A stretch of 63,052 nucleotides of DNA from JAJZJT01 sp964610905 (GCA_964610905.1 CAZSYT010000008.1:1-63052), one strand, 5' to 3'; shown: positions 49,694 through 58,896, counted from the stretch's first letter. Numbers and translations are program-made. Notes: generated by a model from the sequence alone, not told the origin.

Positions 49694-50680
49694 TCAGTCG
49701 GCCGGGACGGGAGGCGCACCCGTGCCGACGGTGGCCGACGGCCCGGGTGAGGCGTCGGGCGCCTCGTCCGTGCCTCCGGCCCGCCAGGCCCTCAGCGCAG
49801 GCCAGCGGACGGCGAGCAGGACGACGCCGGCGAGGGCGATCCCCACCCCGGCGAGCTGGACCAGCAGCGAGCCGAGGTGGCCCGGGTAGCTCAGCCAGAG
49901 GCTCTGGTCGACCGTCCGCTCGATGCCCCAGAGCAGCAGGGCGACGCCGAGCACTATCCCCGTCGGGGGCAGCCCAGCCGACGGGTCGCGGTCGGGCGTG
50001 CCAGCGCCGTGCGCCTCGCCGTCCGTCGTCGCGTCGCCGGTGGCCGTCGTGACCTCGGTGGGAGCCGCCGTCACGGCGGGGGCACGAGCCGTCCGCGCCG
50101 TGACGAGGTCGCGCAGCCACCGCTCGACGAGCAGGAGCACGCAGAAGATGAGGAAGTCCTCGAACGCCTGGAAGAGCGGGACGGGCAGCCGCTTGCCCAC
50201 CTGGTCGGCGTAGTACATGCCGAACCACTGGGTGGTCGGGTGCCCGCCGCCGGCGCGCATCAGCTGGGGGCCGAGCAGCCGCCCGAGCGACCACGAGGCG
50301 ATCAGCACGGGTGCGACCATGTCGGCGAGGCGAGACAGGGAGAGCTGAGGGCAGCGGCGCCGTGCGGAGATGATCCCGACGGGGATGGCGGCGATCAGGC
50401 CGCCGAACGACGACAGGCCGCCCTGCCAGATGGCGACGATCTGGCCGAGGTGGTGCGAGTAGTACCCGAAGTTGGCGATCACGTGCATCACGCGCGCGCC
50501 GACGATGGCGGCGACGATGACCCACAGGAACATGCCCGTCGCCCACTGCCACGGGTAGCCGGCGCGGCGGAGGCGGCGCTCGAGGTAGCGCAGGCCGAAC
50601 CAGAAGGTGATGGCCAGGCCGATCCCGTAGGTGTGGACCTCGAGGAACCAGATGTGGAAGGCGACGGGGATGGGTCTCAT
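49694..50680 (-). CDS. Prolipoprotein diacylglyceryl transferase-like membrane protein
   Basis: A 328-residue polytopic protein that follows the Lgt plan: VAFHIWFLEVHTYGIGLAI at the start, VGARVMHVIANF, WQGGLSSFGGLIA, and DMVAPVLIASWSLGRLLGPQLMRAGGGHP. Lgt attaches diacylglycerol to the lipobox cysteine. However, the histidine of the SFHGGL motif (His103 in E. coli) is Phe here, and the GRLGNFINGE signature is GRLLGPQLMRAG, so the asparagines are missing while the arginine stays. It may be a non-canonical paralogue. The acidic, Pro-rich tail of ~100 residues contains one more membrane segment. Confidence 0.8.
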   Translation of the reverse strand: MRPIPVAFHIWFLEVHTYGIGLAITFWFGLRYLERRLRRAGYPWQWATGMFLWVIVAAIVGARVMHVIANFGYYSHHLGQIVAIWQGGLSSFGGLIAAIPVGIISARRRCPQLSLSRLADMVAPVLIASWSLGRLLGPQLMRAGGGHPTTQWFGMYYADQVGKRLPVPLFQAFEDFLIFCVLLLVERWLRDLVTARTARAPAVTAAPTEVTTATGDATTDGEAHGAGTPDRDPSAGLPPTGIVLGVALLLWGIERTVDQSLWLSYPGHLGSLLVQLAGVGIALAGVVLLAVRWPALRAWRAGGTDEAPDASPGPSATVGTGAPPVPAD

Positions 50681-50732
50681 GGCGACGCGTCGACCAGTAT
50701 GCCCGAGCCGGACGCCCGAGCGTTCGTCGGCG

Positions 50733-51911
50733 TCAGGGGACCCGTCCGACGCCGGCGAAGCCGGCGCCCGTGCGCACGGGCGTGATGTGCACGGTCGCCC
50801 CGGTGTAGGGGGCCTCGACCATCATGCCGCCGCCGACGTACATGGCCTCGTGCTGCGTCCCGCCCGGGCCGTAGAAGAGGATGTCTCCGGGTTGGACGTC
50901 GGCCAGCGGGATGTGGATGGTGACGTCGTACTGGGCGCCCGAGAAGTGTGGTAGCGAGATCCCTACCTGGGCGTACGCCCACATGACCAGCCCCGAGCAG
51001 TCGAAGCCAGCCGGGGTCGTCCCGCCCCACACGTAGGGGACCCCGACCTCCCGCTCGGCGGCCTGGACGGCGCCCGCCGCTCCGGGGAGGAGCGGCGGGA
51101 GGTTGGTGGCAGAGACCGTGACAGCACCCGGTGCCGAGCGCAGGACCGCCTGGGCGGCAGCACGGGCGGCAGCCTGCTGGGCGGCGAGGCGCGCCTGGAA
51201 GGCGGCGGCGGCGGCCGCGGCCGCGGCCGCCTGCTGCTGGGCGATCAGCTGCTTGATGTGGGCGTCGAGGCCGGCGAGCGTCGCCTGGTACTGGCCGACC
51301 AGCACGGCGGACCGGCTCTTGGCCTGGGCGGCCTGGTCCTCGGCCGCCTTGGCCTGCGCTTCCTGCTGCCTGAGGGACGTCTGCTGGGACTGCAGGGTCG
51401 CCTCCGCCGTGTGGAGCTGGTCGATCGTGGTCGTCACGTCGCCGTTGGCGATGGCCGTGTACTCGCTGCGGATCCCCGCCGTCGAGCCGGTGGACGAGAA
51501 CAGGTCGGTCAGCTGGGTGCTCGACCCGTCGGTCATGTAGGCGTCGAGGGCCTGGGCGCGGAGCTGCGACTGGTCCTTGGACACGGTCGCCTGTTCCTGG
51601 GCGAGCTTGGCCTGTCCCCGGGCGATGGAGGCGTCGAGCTGGGACACCCGGTAGCTCGCCGCCTCGTACTGGCCGCTCTCGGCGGCGAGCTGCTGCTGGG
51701 TGGCCTGCAGCTTGGCCTCGACGGAGGCCGCCTGGGCCTTCGCTGCCGCGACCGGGTCGGCACCGGCGGGTCGCGCGGTGAGGACCACCGGGGAGGTGAT
51801 CCCTGTGACGATAGCCAGCGCCAGCGCTGCCCGCAGGCGGCGGGACGCCACCCGGGACGCGCCGTGGGGGGCACGTGGCTTCGCCGTCGAGCACTGCTCG
51901 GCGTCAGTCAC
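50733..51911 (-). CDS. Secreted NlpC/P60 peptidoglycan hydrolase with N-terminal coiled coil
   Basis: A 392-residue exported protein. A signal peptide (RRLRAALALAIVTGI and cleavage near ARPAGADP) is followed by a long coiled coil rich in Gln and Ala (residues ~45-245) and a C-terminal NlpC/P60 domain. The catalytic cysteine is in PAGFDCSGLVMWAYAQ and the histidine in GGTQHEAMYVGGG. It resembles RipA/RipC-type endopeptidases that cut the peptide stems of peptidoglycan. The GTG at 51911 is used; an in-frame TTG at 51950 is inside the likely -35 box. Confidence 0.93.
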   Translation of the reverse strand: MTDAEQCSTAKPRAPHGASRVASRRLRAALALAIVTGITSPVVLTARPAGADPVAAAKAQAASVEAKLQATQQQLAAESGQYEAASYRVSQLDASIARGQAKLAQEQATVSKDQSQLRAQALDAYMTDGSSTQLTDLFSSTGSTAGIRSEYTAIANGDVTTTIDQLHTAEATLQSQQTSLRQQEAQAKAAEDQAAQAKSRSAVLVGQYQATLAGLDAHIKQLIAQQQAAAAAAAAAAFQARLAAQQAAARAAAQAVLRSAPGAVTVSATNLPPLLPGAAGAVQAAEREVGVPYVWGGTTPAGFDCSGLVMWAYAQVGISLPHFSGAQYDVTIHIPLADVQPGDILFYGPGGTQHEAMYVGGGMMVEAPYTGATVHITPVRTGAGFAGVGRVP

Positions 51912-51921
51912 AACGGGGGAG

Positions 51922-51950
51922 TGTCTAGTCGACCACTCCTGGAGGCGCAA
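51922..51950 (-). promoter_or_regulatory. Candidate promoter of the NlpC/P60 gene
   Basis: On the minus strand TTGCGC (51950-51945), 17 bases and TAGACA (51927-51922) precede the GTG at 51911 by ten bases. There is no ribosome-binding site, which suits a leaderless or nearly leaderless mRNA. Confidence 0.35.
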
Positions 51951-52024
51951 GCACCGTCGGGACGGTCGCGGTGGCCCGCGACAGGGTCGCCCCGGGGGGC
52001 CGCACCCGGTCGGACCTGGTCAGG

Positions 52025-52030
52025 TAGGGT
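52025..52030 (+). promoter_or_regulatory. -10 box for the leaderless dienelactone hydrolase gene
   Basis: TAGGGT ends seven bases before the ATG at 52038, the same box and spacing as before the ATPase gene at 11796. Confidence 0.5.
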
Positions 52031-52037
52031 GCACTCC

Positions 52038-52730
52038 ATGGGTGAGACGATCGAATTCGCGAGCAACGGCGGGACTGCGAACGGCTACCTCGCCGTACCC
52101 GACGGAGGCGCTGCCGGGACGCCGGGGGTCGTCGTCCTCCAGGAGTGGTGGGGGCTCGTGCCGCAGATCGCCCGTACCTGCGACCGCTTCGCCGCCGCCG
52201 GGTTCACGGCGCTGGCGCCCGACCTCTACCACGGGACCAAGGTGCCGCTCACCGAGCCCGACGAGGCCGGGAAGCAGATGATGGCGATGCGGATGGACGA
52301 GGCGGCGAAGGACCTGAGCGGGGCCGTCGACACGCTGCTCGCCCGCACCGGCCGCTCGAGCGTCGGCGTCGTGGGCTTCTGCATGGGCGGCGGCCTGGCC
52401 CTCGTGCTCGCCACGCAGCGTCCCGACGCCGTGGCCGCCGTGGTGCCCGCCTACGGGCTGGTCCCATGGCCCGACGCCACGCCCGACTACTCGAAGCTGA
52501 GCGCCGCCGTGCTCGGTCACGCGGCGGGCAGGGACACCTTCTTCACCCCCGATGCCGCGAGGGCGCTCGAGGCACGTCTCCGCGAGCTCGGCAAGGACGT
52601 GACGTTCCACCACTACGAGGAGGCGGACCACGCCTTCTTCAACGAGGACCGTCCGGAGGTCTACGACGAGCAGGCGGCGGCGCTGCTCTGGCAGCGCACC
52701 GTCGACTTCTTCCACGACCGCCTCGGCTGA
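52038..52730 (+). CDS. Dienelactone hydrolase family protein
   Basis: A 230-residue alpha/beta hydrolase. VVVLQEWWGLVPQIARTCDRFAAAGF in two blocks carries the conserved EWWG, the nucleophile is Cys in GVVGFCMGGGLAL, and the histidine is in EEADHAFFNEDRPEVY, matching the Cys-Asp-His triad of dienelactone hydrolases. These hydrolyse 4-carboxymethylenebut-2-enolide in the chlorocatechol route or related esters; many actinobacterial members have unknown substrates. No other aromatic-ring genes are adjacent. The next gene starts 12 bases on. Confidence 0.93.
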   Translation: MGETIEFASNGGTANGYLAVPDGGAAGTPGVVVLQEWWGLVPQIARTCDRFAAAGFTALAPDLYHGTKVPLTEPDEAGKQMMAMRMDEAAKDLSGAVDTLLARTGRSSVGVVGFCMGGGLALVLATQRPDAVAAVVPAYGLVPWPDATPDYSKLSAAVLGHAAGRDTFFTPDAARALEARLRELGKDVTFHHYEEADHAFFNEDRPEVYDEQAAALLWQRTVDFFHDRLG

Positions 52731-52741
52731 CGACGGCTGTT

Positions 52742-54058
52742 GTGAGCCGGGCGAGTCGGCCCGACGGCAGGCCGCCGGTCGAGCCCCGCTCGCCCGTCGG
52801 TCGGTACCTCGCGCTCGGGCTGGCGCTCGGCCGGCACGTGGACGGTCTGGTCGACGCCTACTACGGCCCGCCCGAGCTCGCCGCCGAGGCGTCCGAGGGC
52901 CCGCCGCTCGCGCTCGGCGCGTTGGTGGCCGACGCCAGGGCCCTGCTCGACGACCTCGACGGCGGCCTGCCGCTCGACGGCCCGCCGGGGGCCTCGACCC
53001 GGCGAGCTGACGAGGCGCTGCTCGCCGGAGCCGCCGCGACCGACGACGACGCCCGCCGAGGTTGGCTGCGCGCCCAGGTGGTCGGGCTCTCGGTGACGGC
53101 GCGCCGGCTCGCGGGCGAGGAGGTCGCCTACGCCGACGAGGTCGAGTGGTGCTACGGCGTCCGCCCTCGACGGGTCCCCGAAGAGGTCCTCGCCGCGGCG
53201 CACCGGCGGCTCGACGAGGTGCTCCCGGGGTCGGGCTCCCTGCGTGACCGGCTCGTGGCGTGGCGCGAGGCGCACGCCGTGCCGCCCGACCTGCTGAGAC
53301 CGGCCATCTCGTCGCTCCTCGAGGACCTCCGCCAGCGGACCCGTGAGCGCTTCGGCCTGCCCGAGGGCGAGGAGGTCGCCTTCGATCTGGTGACCGGGCA
53401 GCCGTGGGCGGGCTTCAACTACTACCTGGGGGACCTGCGCAGCCGCGTCGCCGTCAACGTCGACCTGCCGGTGCTGTCGACCAGCCTCGCCCACGTCGTC
53501 GCCCACGAGGCCTACCCGGGCCACCACACCGAGCACACCCGCAAAGAGGTCGGTCTCGTGCGGGCCCGCCGCCGGGCGGAGGAGACCATCTTCCTCGTCG
53601 GCACGCCCCAGTGCCTCGTCGCCGAGGGCCTTGCCGACCTCGGCCTCGAGGTCGTGGCGGGCACGCGCCCCGAGCCCGTCGTCGCCGAGCACCTCCACCC
53701 GCTCGGGATCCGCTACGACACCGACGTGGTGGCGGCCGTGGCAGTGGCGTCCGAGGCGCTCGGCGCCGTACGGCAGAACGCCGCCTTCCGGCTCCACGAG
53801 GACGGGGCGGACCCCGAGGTGGTGGTGGGGGAGGTGGCCTACTGGGGCCTCCTGCCCCGTGACCGCGCCGAGAAGGCCGTCGCCTTCCTCACCCACCCGA
53901 CGTGGCGCGCCTACCTCACGTGCTACGTGGAGGGGTACCGGCTGTGCCGGCGCTTCGTGTCCGGGGACCCGGCCCGCTTCGACCGGCTCCTCGCCGAGCA
54001 GCTGACGCCCGCCGAGCTCGATGCCGAGGCGCCCCCCGAGGAGCCGCCTCGGCCGTGA
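52742..54058 (+). CDS. DUF885-like zinc metallopeptidase family protein
   Basis: A 438-residue, apparently cytoplasmic protein. VVAHEAYPGHHTEHTRKEVGL near residue 255 (shown here for position) has the HEx3HH pattern of DUF885-type putative metallocarboxypeptidases, and AEGLADLGLE further on supplies a likely third zinc ligand. The N-terminal ~200 residues are helical. The substrate is unknown. The GTG at 52742 is 12 bases after the preceding stop. Its last 143 bases overlap the 3' end of the MFS gene on the other strand. Confidence 0.75.
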   Translation: MSRASRPDGRPPVEPRSPVGRYLALGLALGRHVDGLVDAYYGPPELAAEASEGPPLALGALVADARALLDDLDGGLPLDGPPGASTRRADEALLAGAAATDDDARRGWLRAQVVGLSVTARRLAGEEVAYADEVEWCYGVRPRRVPEEVLAAAHRRLDEVLPGSGSLRDRLVAWREAHAVPPDLLRPAISSLLEDLRQRTRERFGLPEGEEVAFDLVTGQPWAGFNYYLGDLRSRVAVNVDLPVLSTSLAHVVAHEAYPGHHTEHTRKEVGLVRARRRAEETIFLVGTPQCLVAEGLADLGLEVVAGTRPEPVVAEHLHPLGIRYDTDVVAAVAVASEALGAVRQNAAFRLHEDGADPEVVVGEVAYWGLLPRDRAEKAVAFLTHPTWRAYLTCYVEGYRLCRRFVSGDPARFDRLLAEQLTPAELDAEAPPEEPPRP

Positions 54059-55967
54059 GGGCCGCCCCGGCACCGGGCCCGGCCGCAGCCGGCGCGGCGG
54101 TGACGGCGACGTCCTCCTCGTCCTCGTCCGTGGCGGCCGAGCCGGCTCCGGTGCCGTCCTCCTGGCCGTGGACGTACTTCGCCCCGCGCATCCACGACGC
54201 GCCGGCCGCGAGCAGGCAGGCGACTGCGGCGAAGTCGAAGGCGAGGTCGAGCCCGTGCTTGAACGGGTGGGCGATGAGCCCCGGGAAGAAGCTGCGCCCG
54301 GTGAGGTAGGAGACGGTCGTGGCGGGGAGGTGGCCGAGCACCGCCGGGCCGAGGAGCTTCTCGATGGGGTGGTAGCCGAGGAAGGCGGCGAACAGGCTGC
54401 CCACCGGGGGCAGGTGGGACGTCCGGTCGGCCGCTGCCACCGGGACGCCGTGGGCGACGAGTCCCGAGTAGAGGTGACCGGGCAGGGTCGAGGCGAGCCC
54501 GAGGATGATGAGGCTGAAGAACACCCCGATCGAGAGCACCTGGGCCGAGTTCTGGAAGGTGTTGAGCATCCCCGCGCCCGCCCCGCGTTGGTCGGGAGGG
54601 AGCGAGTTCATGATGCCGGCGCGGTTCGGGGAGGCGAAGATCCCCATCGCCAGCCCGTTGAGGAGCACCGCCCCGGCGAAGGCCGGGTACGGGAAGTCGA
54701 TGGGCAGCAGCTCGAGCAGCACGAAGCTGACGGCGGCCAGCACTATGCCGCCGGTCGCGAACGGTCGGGCGCCGTAGCGGTCGGACAGCAACCCCGACAC
54801 CGGGCCCGAGACGAGGAAGCCGATGGTGAGCGGCACCATGTAGATGCCGGCCCACAACGGGGTCTCCGCGAAGCTGTAGCCGTGCAGCGGCAGCCAGATG
54901 CCCTGCAACCAGATGATGAGGATGAACATCATCCCGCCCCGCCCCAGGGCGGCGAGCAGGCTGGCGACGTTGCCCATCGAGAACGCCCGGATGGCGAAGA
55001 GCGGCAGCCGGAACATCGGGTCGGCGACCTTCGTCTCGATGACGCAGAAGACGACGAGCACGGCCACGCCGCCGATCAGCGCGGCGAGCACCATCGGGTT
55101 CGTCCAGCCCATCACGTGACCGCCGTAGGGCTCGATGCCGTACGTGATGCCGGTCAGGACGGCGACCAGGCCCACGGCGAAGGTGACGTTGCCCCACCAG
55201 TCGATCCTCGCCGGGCGACGCTCGCCGACGTCGCGCAGCATGAGGTAGGCCCACGCCGTCCCGAACACGCCGACGGGGACCGACACGAGGAAGACGAGGC
55301 GCCAGTCGACGGGCCCGAGCACGCCCCCGATGACCAGGCCGATGAACGAGCCGGCGATGGCGGCGACCTGGTTGATGCCGAGGGCGAGGCCTCGTTGGTG
55401 GGTCGGGAAGGCGTCGGTGAGGATGGCGCTCGAGTTGGCCATGAGGAGGGCGGCGCCGACACCTTGGAGCACGCGCATGCCGATCAGGTAGAGGGCTCCG
55501 GCGGGCCCGTGCATCCAGCTCATGGACAGCAGCACCGAGAAGGCGGTGAACACCGCGAAGCCGAGGTTGTACATGCGGACCCGCCCGTACATGTCGCCGA
55601 TCCGCCCGAAGCTGACCACGAGCACGGCGGTGACGACCATGAAGCCCATCAGCATCCACAGCAGGTAGCCGGTGTTGCCCGGGGCGAGCGGGTCGAGCCC
55701 GATGCCCCGGAAGATGTCGGGAAGCGCGATGAGCACGATCGACAGGTTGATCGTCGCCATGAGCACGCCGAGCGTCGTGTTCGACAGCGCCACCCACTTG
55801 TAGCGGTCGGGGTGGCTCGGTGCCCGGCTCCCCCGTCGGCGTGCGCCGCCCCCGGCACCCGCCGCCGCCTCCGCCGCCTCCGCCGCCACCTCCGCCGTGC
55901 GGCCCCCACCGGCTCCGCTGGTCGGGGCATCGGCCGGGGTGCTCGAGGAGGTCGCGTCGGTCGTCAT
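53916..55967 (-). CDS. MFS transporter, DHA2 (EmrB/QacA) type
   Basis: A 683-residue transporter. After an Ala/Gly-rich start, LGVLMATINLSIVLIALPDI marks helix 1 of the drug:proton antiporter group; FGRIGDMYGRVRMYNLGF is motif A and LIGMRVLQGVGAALLMANSSAIL motif C-like. About 14 helices are present with a loop of ~70 residues (TSHLPPVGSLFAAFLGYHP) near the end. The C-terminal ~80 residues are acidic and then basic and run antisense through the end of the peptidase gene; no earlier stop exists in frame. Substrate unknown, probably drug or metabolite export. Confidence 0.9.
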   Translation of the reverse strand: MTTDATSSSTPADAPTSGAGGGRTAEVAAEAAEAAAGAGGGARRRGSRAPSHPDRYKWVALSNTTLGVLMATINLSIVLIALPDIFRGIGLDPLAPGNTGYLLWMLMGFMVVTAVLVVSFGRIGDMYGRVRMYNLGFAVFTAFSVLLSMSWMHGPAGALYLIGMRVLQGVGAALLMANSSAILTDAFPTHQRGLALGINQVAAIAGSFIGLVIGGVLGPVDWRLVFLVSVPVGVFGTAWAYLMLRDVGERRPARIDWWGNVTFAVGLVAVLTGITYGIEPYGGHVMGWTNPMVLAALIGGVAVLVVFCVIETKVADPMFRLPLFAIRAFSMGNVASLLAALGRGGMMFILIIWLQGIWLPLHGYSFAETPLWAGIYMVPLTIGFLVSGPVSGLLSDRYGARPFATGGIVLAAVSFVLLELLPIDFPYPAFAGAVLLNGLAMGIFASPNRAGIMNSLPPDQRGAGAGMLNTFQNSAQVLSIGVFFSLIILGLASTLPGHLYSGLVAHGVPVAAADRTSHLPPVGSLFAAFLGYHPIEKLLGPAVLGHLPATTVSYLTGRSFFPGLIAHPFKHGLDLAFDFAAVACLLAAGASWMRGAKYVHGQEDGTGAGSAATDEDEEDVAVTAAPAAAGPGAGAALTAEAAPRGAPRHRARRASAARRGAGRSGPGPRTRSAGTAGTPPRST

Positions 55968-55974
55968 ATGACGC

Positions 55975-55980
55975 AGTTTA
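55975..55980 (-). promoter_or_regulatory. -10 box for the leaderless MFS transporter gene
   Basis: On the minus strand TAAACT ends seven bases before the ATG at 55967. AACGTTCACG just upstream may belong to an operator. Confidence 0.5.
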
Positions 55981-56148
55981 CGTGAACGTTAGGTTTCGCC
56001 GATCAGCCCACGTCGTGGCAGGTCCTCGTGGCGCCACCCCGCGCGGGGGCAGACGGCACCGGCTCGCTCGGCGCCACGGTTGGTGCCCGGTTCCCCACCT
56101 GCTGCGCCCCGGCGCCGGTCGGGTCCCCCCGCTCGTCCCGGCGCGGCC

Positions 56149-56154
56149 TACCAT
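56149..56154 (+). promoter_or_regulatory. -10 box for the leaderless CitE-like gene
   Basis: TACCAT ends six bases before the ATG at 56161. Confidence 0.5.
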
Positions 56155-56160
56155 CTCGGC

Positions 56161-57099
56161 ATGTCCGAACGCTCCCGAAACCTTCCCCGCCGTTCCTGCA
56201 TGTCCTCCCCGGGCTCGAACGACAGGTTCCTGGCCAAGGCGCCGACCGTCGCCGCCGACATGAGCTTCCTCGACCTCGAGGACTCGGTCGCGCCGCTCGA
56301 GAAGGAGAACGCCCGGGCGAAGGTCGTCGACGCCATCAAGAACCTCCCCTGGGACGACCGGGTGCTGTGCGTGCGGATCAACGCGTGGGACACGGAGTGG
56401 ACCTACGGCGACGTCATCGAGGTCGTCGGCAACGCCGGACCCCGCCTCGACGAGGTGATGCTTCCCAAGGTCCAGTCGGCCGCCGAGGTCGTGGCGCTCG
56501 ACCTCCTGCTGGCACAGGTCGAGAAGAAGAGCGGGCTTCCCGTCGGACACGTCGGCATCGAGGCGCAGATCGAGACCACCCGTGGCCTCATCAACGTCGA
56601 GGAGATCTGCGCCGCCTCGCCGCGTCTCGAGACGATCATCTTCGGCCCGGCCGACTTCGCCGCCTCGATGGAGATGCCCGTGCTGACCGGCGGCGTGGCC
56701 ATCCCCGAGTACCCGGGCGACCACTTCAACTACGTGTTCTCGAAGATCCTCATGGCCGGGCGGGCGAACGGGCTCCAGGTCATCGACGGCCCGTTCCTGA
56801 AGGTACGTGAGCTCGACAGCCTGCGCGAGTTCGCCCAGCGGACCCGGGTGCTGGGCTACGACGGCAAGTGGGCGCTCACCCCCGACCAGGTGACCGTGCT
56901 GAACGAGGTCTACTCGCCGACCCAGGAGCAGTACGACCGGGCGTGGGACATCCTCGACGCCTACCGGAAGGCGACCGAGGAGGACCGTGCCGGGGCGGTC
57001 ATGTTCGGTGACGAGATGATCGACGAGGCGTCACGCAAGATGGCGACCAAGTTCGTCGCCCGTGGCGAGCGCGCCGGGCTCAGCCGCTCGTCGGGCTGA
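56161..57099 (+). CDS. HpcH/HpaI aldolase family, CitE-like acyl-CoA lyase
   Basis: A 312-residue TIM-barrel lyase. RRSCMSSPGSNDRFLAKAP opens the fold, FLDLEDSVAPLEKENAR carries the Glu/Asp Mg ligands, VLCVRINAWDTEW the Arg, and VGIEAQIETTRGLINVEEI the glutamate; FGPADFAASM follows. Such enzymes split or form 3-hydroxyacyl-CoA or malyl-CoA-type substrates. No citrate lyase alpha or gamma genes are near. An acyl-CoA dehydrogenase and, 3 kb on, a MaoC-type hydratase are encoded nearby, as around the CitE-like Rv2498c of M. tuberculosis. Confidence 0.88.
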   Translation: MSERSRNLPRRSCMSSPGSNDRFLAKAPTVAADMSFLDLEDSVAPLEKENARAKVVDAIKNLPWDDRVLCVRINAWDTEWTYGDVIEVVGNAGPRLDEVMLPKVQSAAEVVALDLLLAQVEKKSGLPVGHVGIEAQIETTRGLINVEEICAASPRLETIIFGPADFAASMEMPVLTGGVAIPEYPGDHFNYVFSKILMAGRANGLQVIDGPFLKVRELDSLREFAQRTRVLGYDGKWALTPDQVTVLNEVYSPTQEQYDRAWDILDAYRKATEEDRAGAVMFGDEMIDEASRKMATKFVARGERAGLSRSSG

Positions 57100-57162
57100 A
57101 CGTCACCTTCGGGAACGAGGCCGCAGGGCCTGCCGGCACCGGGCGCGGGCCCGGCGGCCGGC

Positions 57163-58803
57163 TCACGCCGAGGCCCGGTCCTGCAGGCGCCGGGCGATCA
57201 CCTTCAGGCACAGCGTCTCGTCGGCTCCCTCGAAGATCGACAGCACCCGGGCGTCGACGAAGTACCGGCTGACGGCGAACTCCTCCGCGTAGCCCATGCC
57301 GCCGTGGACCTGCAGGGCTTCGCGGGTCACCCACTCGGCGGCACGGCAGACGTAGGCCTTCACCATCGAGGCCTCGAGGGTGCCCTCGCCCTTGGACATG
57401 AGCCGGGCGACCTCGTAGGAGAACTGCCGGGTCGCGGCGATCACCGCGACCATACGGCCGAGCTTGGCCCGGGTGAGCTGGTAGTCGAGGATGGGCGAGC
57501 CGAACACCGACCGGTTGCGGGCGTAGTCGAGCGCGGCCTCGTAGGCGGCCTGCATGACCCCGAGGGCACGGGCCGCCGTCTGCAGGCGGCCGTTCTCGAA
57601 GCCCTGCATCTGCAGGTAGAAGCCCTTGCCCAGGCCGGTCTCGCCGCCGACGAGGTTGGCGCCGGGCACGAACCACTGGTCGAAGGCGACCTCGTAGGAG
57701 TGCATGCCCCGGTAGCCGAGGGTGTCGATGGCCCGGCCCTCCATGCGGCCCGACGAGCCGGCCGGCCGGCCGTCGGCGCCCGGCTCCTGCGTGAAGACGA
57801 AGCCGTGCCCTTCGCCGCGGGGCTTCTCGACGACGAAGAGCGACAGTCCCCGGTGGGCCTTCGAGCGGTCGGGGTCGGTCCGGGCGAGCAGCATGAGCAC
57901 GTCGGCCCGCGCAGCGAACGTGCACCACGTCTTCACCCCGCTGACCAGCCAGCCCCCCTCCACCTCGGTGGCGGCGGTCGTGATCCCGGCCACGTCCGAG
58001 CCGAAGTCGGGCTCGGTGACGGCGACAGCCGCCATCACCTCGGCGGTGGCCAGTCGGGGCAGCCAGTGCCGTTTCTGCTCCTCGGTCCCGCCGTGGACGA
58101 GCGCCCGGGTCAGGATCTCCGGCCGGGTCATGAGGGAGCCTCCCGCACCGAGCGACCCCCAGGAGAGCTCCTCGGTGGCGACCACCATGCCGAGGTAGTC
58201 GCTCTCGCCACCGCTGGCGAACCCGCCGTAGGCCTCGGGGACCGACATGCCGAAGCCGCCCATCTCGGCCAGGCCGGCGATGATCTCCTCGGGGATGTCG
58301 GTGTTGGCTCGGTGGATGTGCTCGGCGCGTGGACGCACCTGCTCCTCGGCGAAGCGGTGGAACGTGTCACGCACGAGCTCGAAGTCGGCGTCCAGGTGGC
58401 GCGGCCCTTCGGTCTCGGCCAGGGAGGCCACGACCTCGGGACGGCGGAAGGTCTCCACGAAGTCCGCGGCCCTGTCCAGCCAGCCCCGCGCCACGCCCCA
58501 CGCCGGCTCGCGCCCGACGGTGCGGGCCTCGAGGTCGGCAAGGGCGTCGGCGGCGAAGACGCAGGCGATGCGCGCCTCGATCTCGCCGTGGCTCCCGTAG
58601 GCGATCGCCGCCTCGGCCGTTCGGAGGGCCGCCGCGGCGTGGGCGACGTCGTAGGCGAGCACCTGGGCGGCGTCGGGACCGCCGGCAGCGGTGACGGCGG
58701 CGACGCCGGCGTCGACCACCGCGGCGGCGGTGGCCACGGCCCGTGCAGCGGCCTCGAGGTCGGGTGCGGGCAGGGCGTCGGTGGATGCGGCGGTGGTCGT
58801 CAC
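57163..58803 (-). CDS. Acyl-CoA dehydrogenase with N-terminal helical extension
   Basis: A 546-residue flavoprotein. The first ~150 residues are Ala-rich helices (AAARAVATAAAVVDAGVAAV onward), longer than in standard dehydrogenases, which have about 380-400 residues. The core has EAYGGFASGGESDYLGMV, AVTEPDFGSDVAGI, WLVSGVKTWCTFAARAD, and a C-terminal VHGGMGYAEEFAVSRYFVDARVLSIFEGADE (two blocks) with the catalytic glutamate region. The GTG at 58803 has no ribosome-binding site and TAACCT seven bases before it. Substrate class unknown; it converges on the CitE-like gene. Confidence 0.92.
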   Translation of the reverse strand: MTTTAASTDALPAPDLEAAARAVATAAAVVDAGVAAVTAAGGPDAAQVLAYDVAHAAAALRTAEAAIAYGSHGEIEARIACVFAADALADLEARTVGREPAWGVARGWLDRAADFVETFRRPEVVASLAETEGPRHLDADFELVRDTFHRFAEEQVRPRAEHIHRANTDIPEEIIAGLAEMGGFGMSVPEAYGGFASGGESDYLGMVVATEELSWGSLGAGGSLMTRPEILTRALVHGGTEEQKRHWLPRLATAEVMAAVAVTEPDFGSDVAGITTAATEVEGGWLVSGVKTWCTFAARADVLMLLARTDPDRSKAHRGLSLFVVEKPRGEGHGFVFTQEPGADGRPAGSSGRMEGRAIDTLGYRGMHSYEVAFDQWFVPGANLVGGETGLGKGFYLQMQGFENGRLQTAARALGVMQAAYEAALDYARNRSVFGSPILDYQLTRAKLGRMVAVIAATRQFSYEVARLMSKGEGTLEASMVKAYVCRAAEWVTREALQVHGGMGYAEEFAVSRYFVDARVLSIFEGADETLCLKVIARRLQDRASA

Positions 58804-58810
58804 GCCGCAG

Positions 58811-58816
58811 AGGTTA
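58811..58816 (-). promoter_or_regulatory. -10 box for the leaderless acyl-CoA dehydrogenase gene
   Basis: On the minus strand TAACCT ends seven bases before the GTG at 58803. Confidence 0.5.
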
Positions 58817-58896
58817 GTGACTCGGCCGTAACCTGGTCGGGCCGAGGTCGCCCGCCGGGCTGCCCTGCCGGGTTGCCGGGTCGCCCTGCGGGTGGG

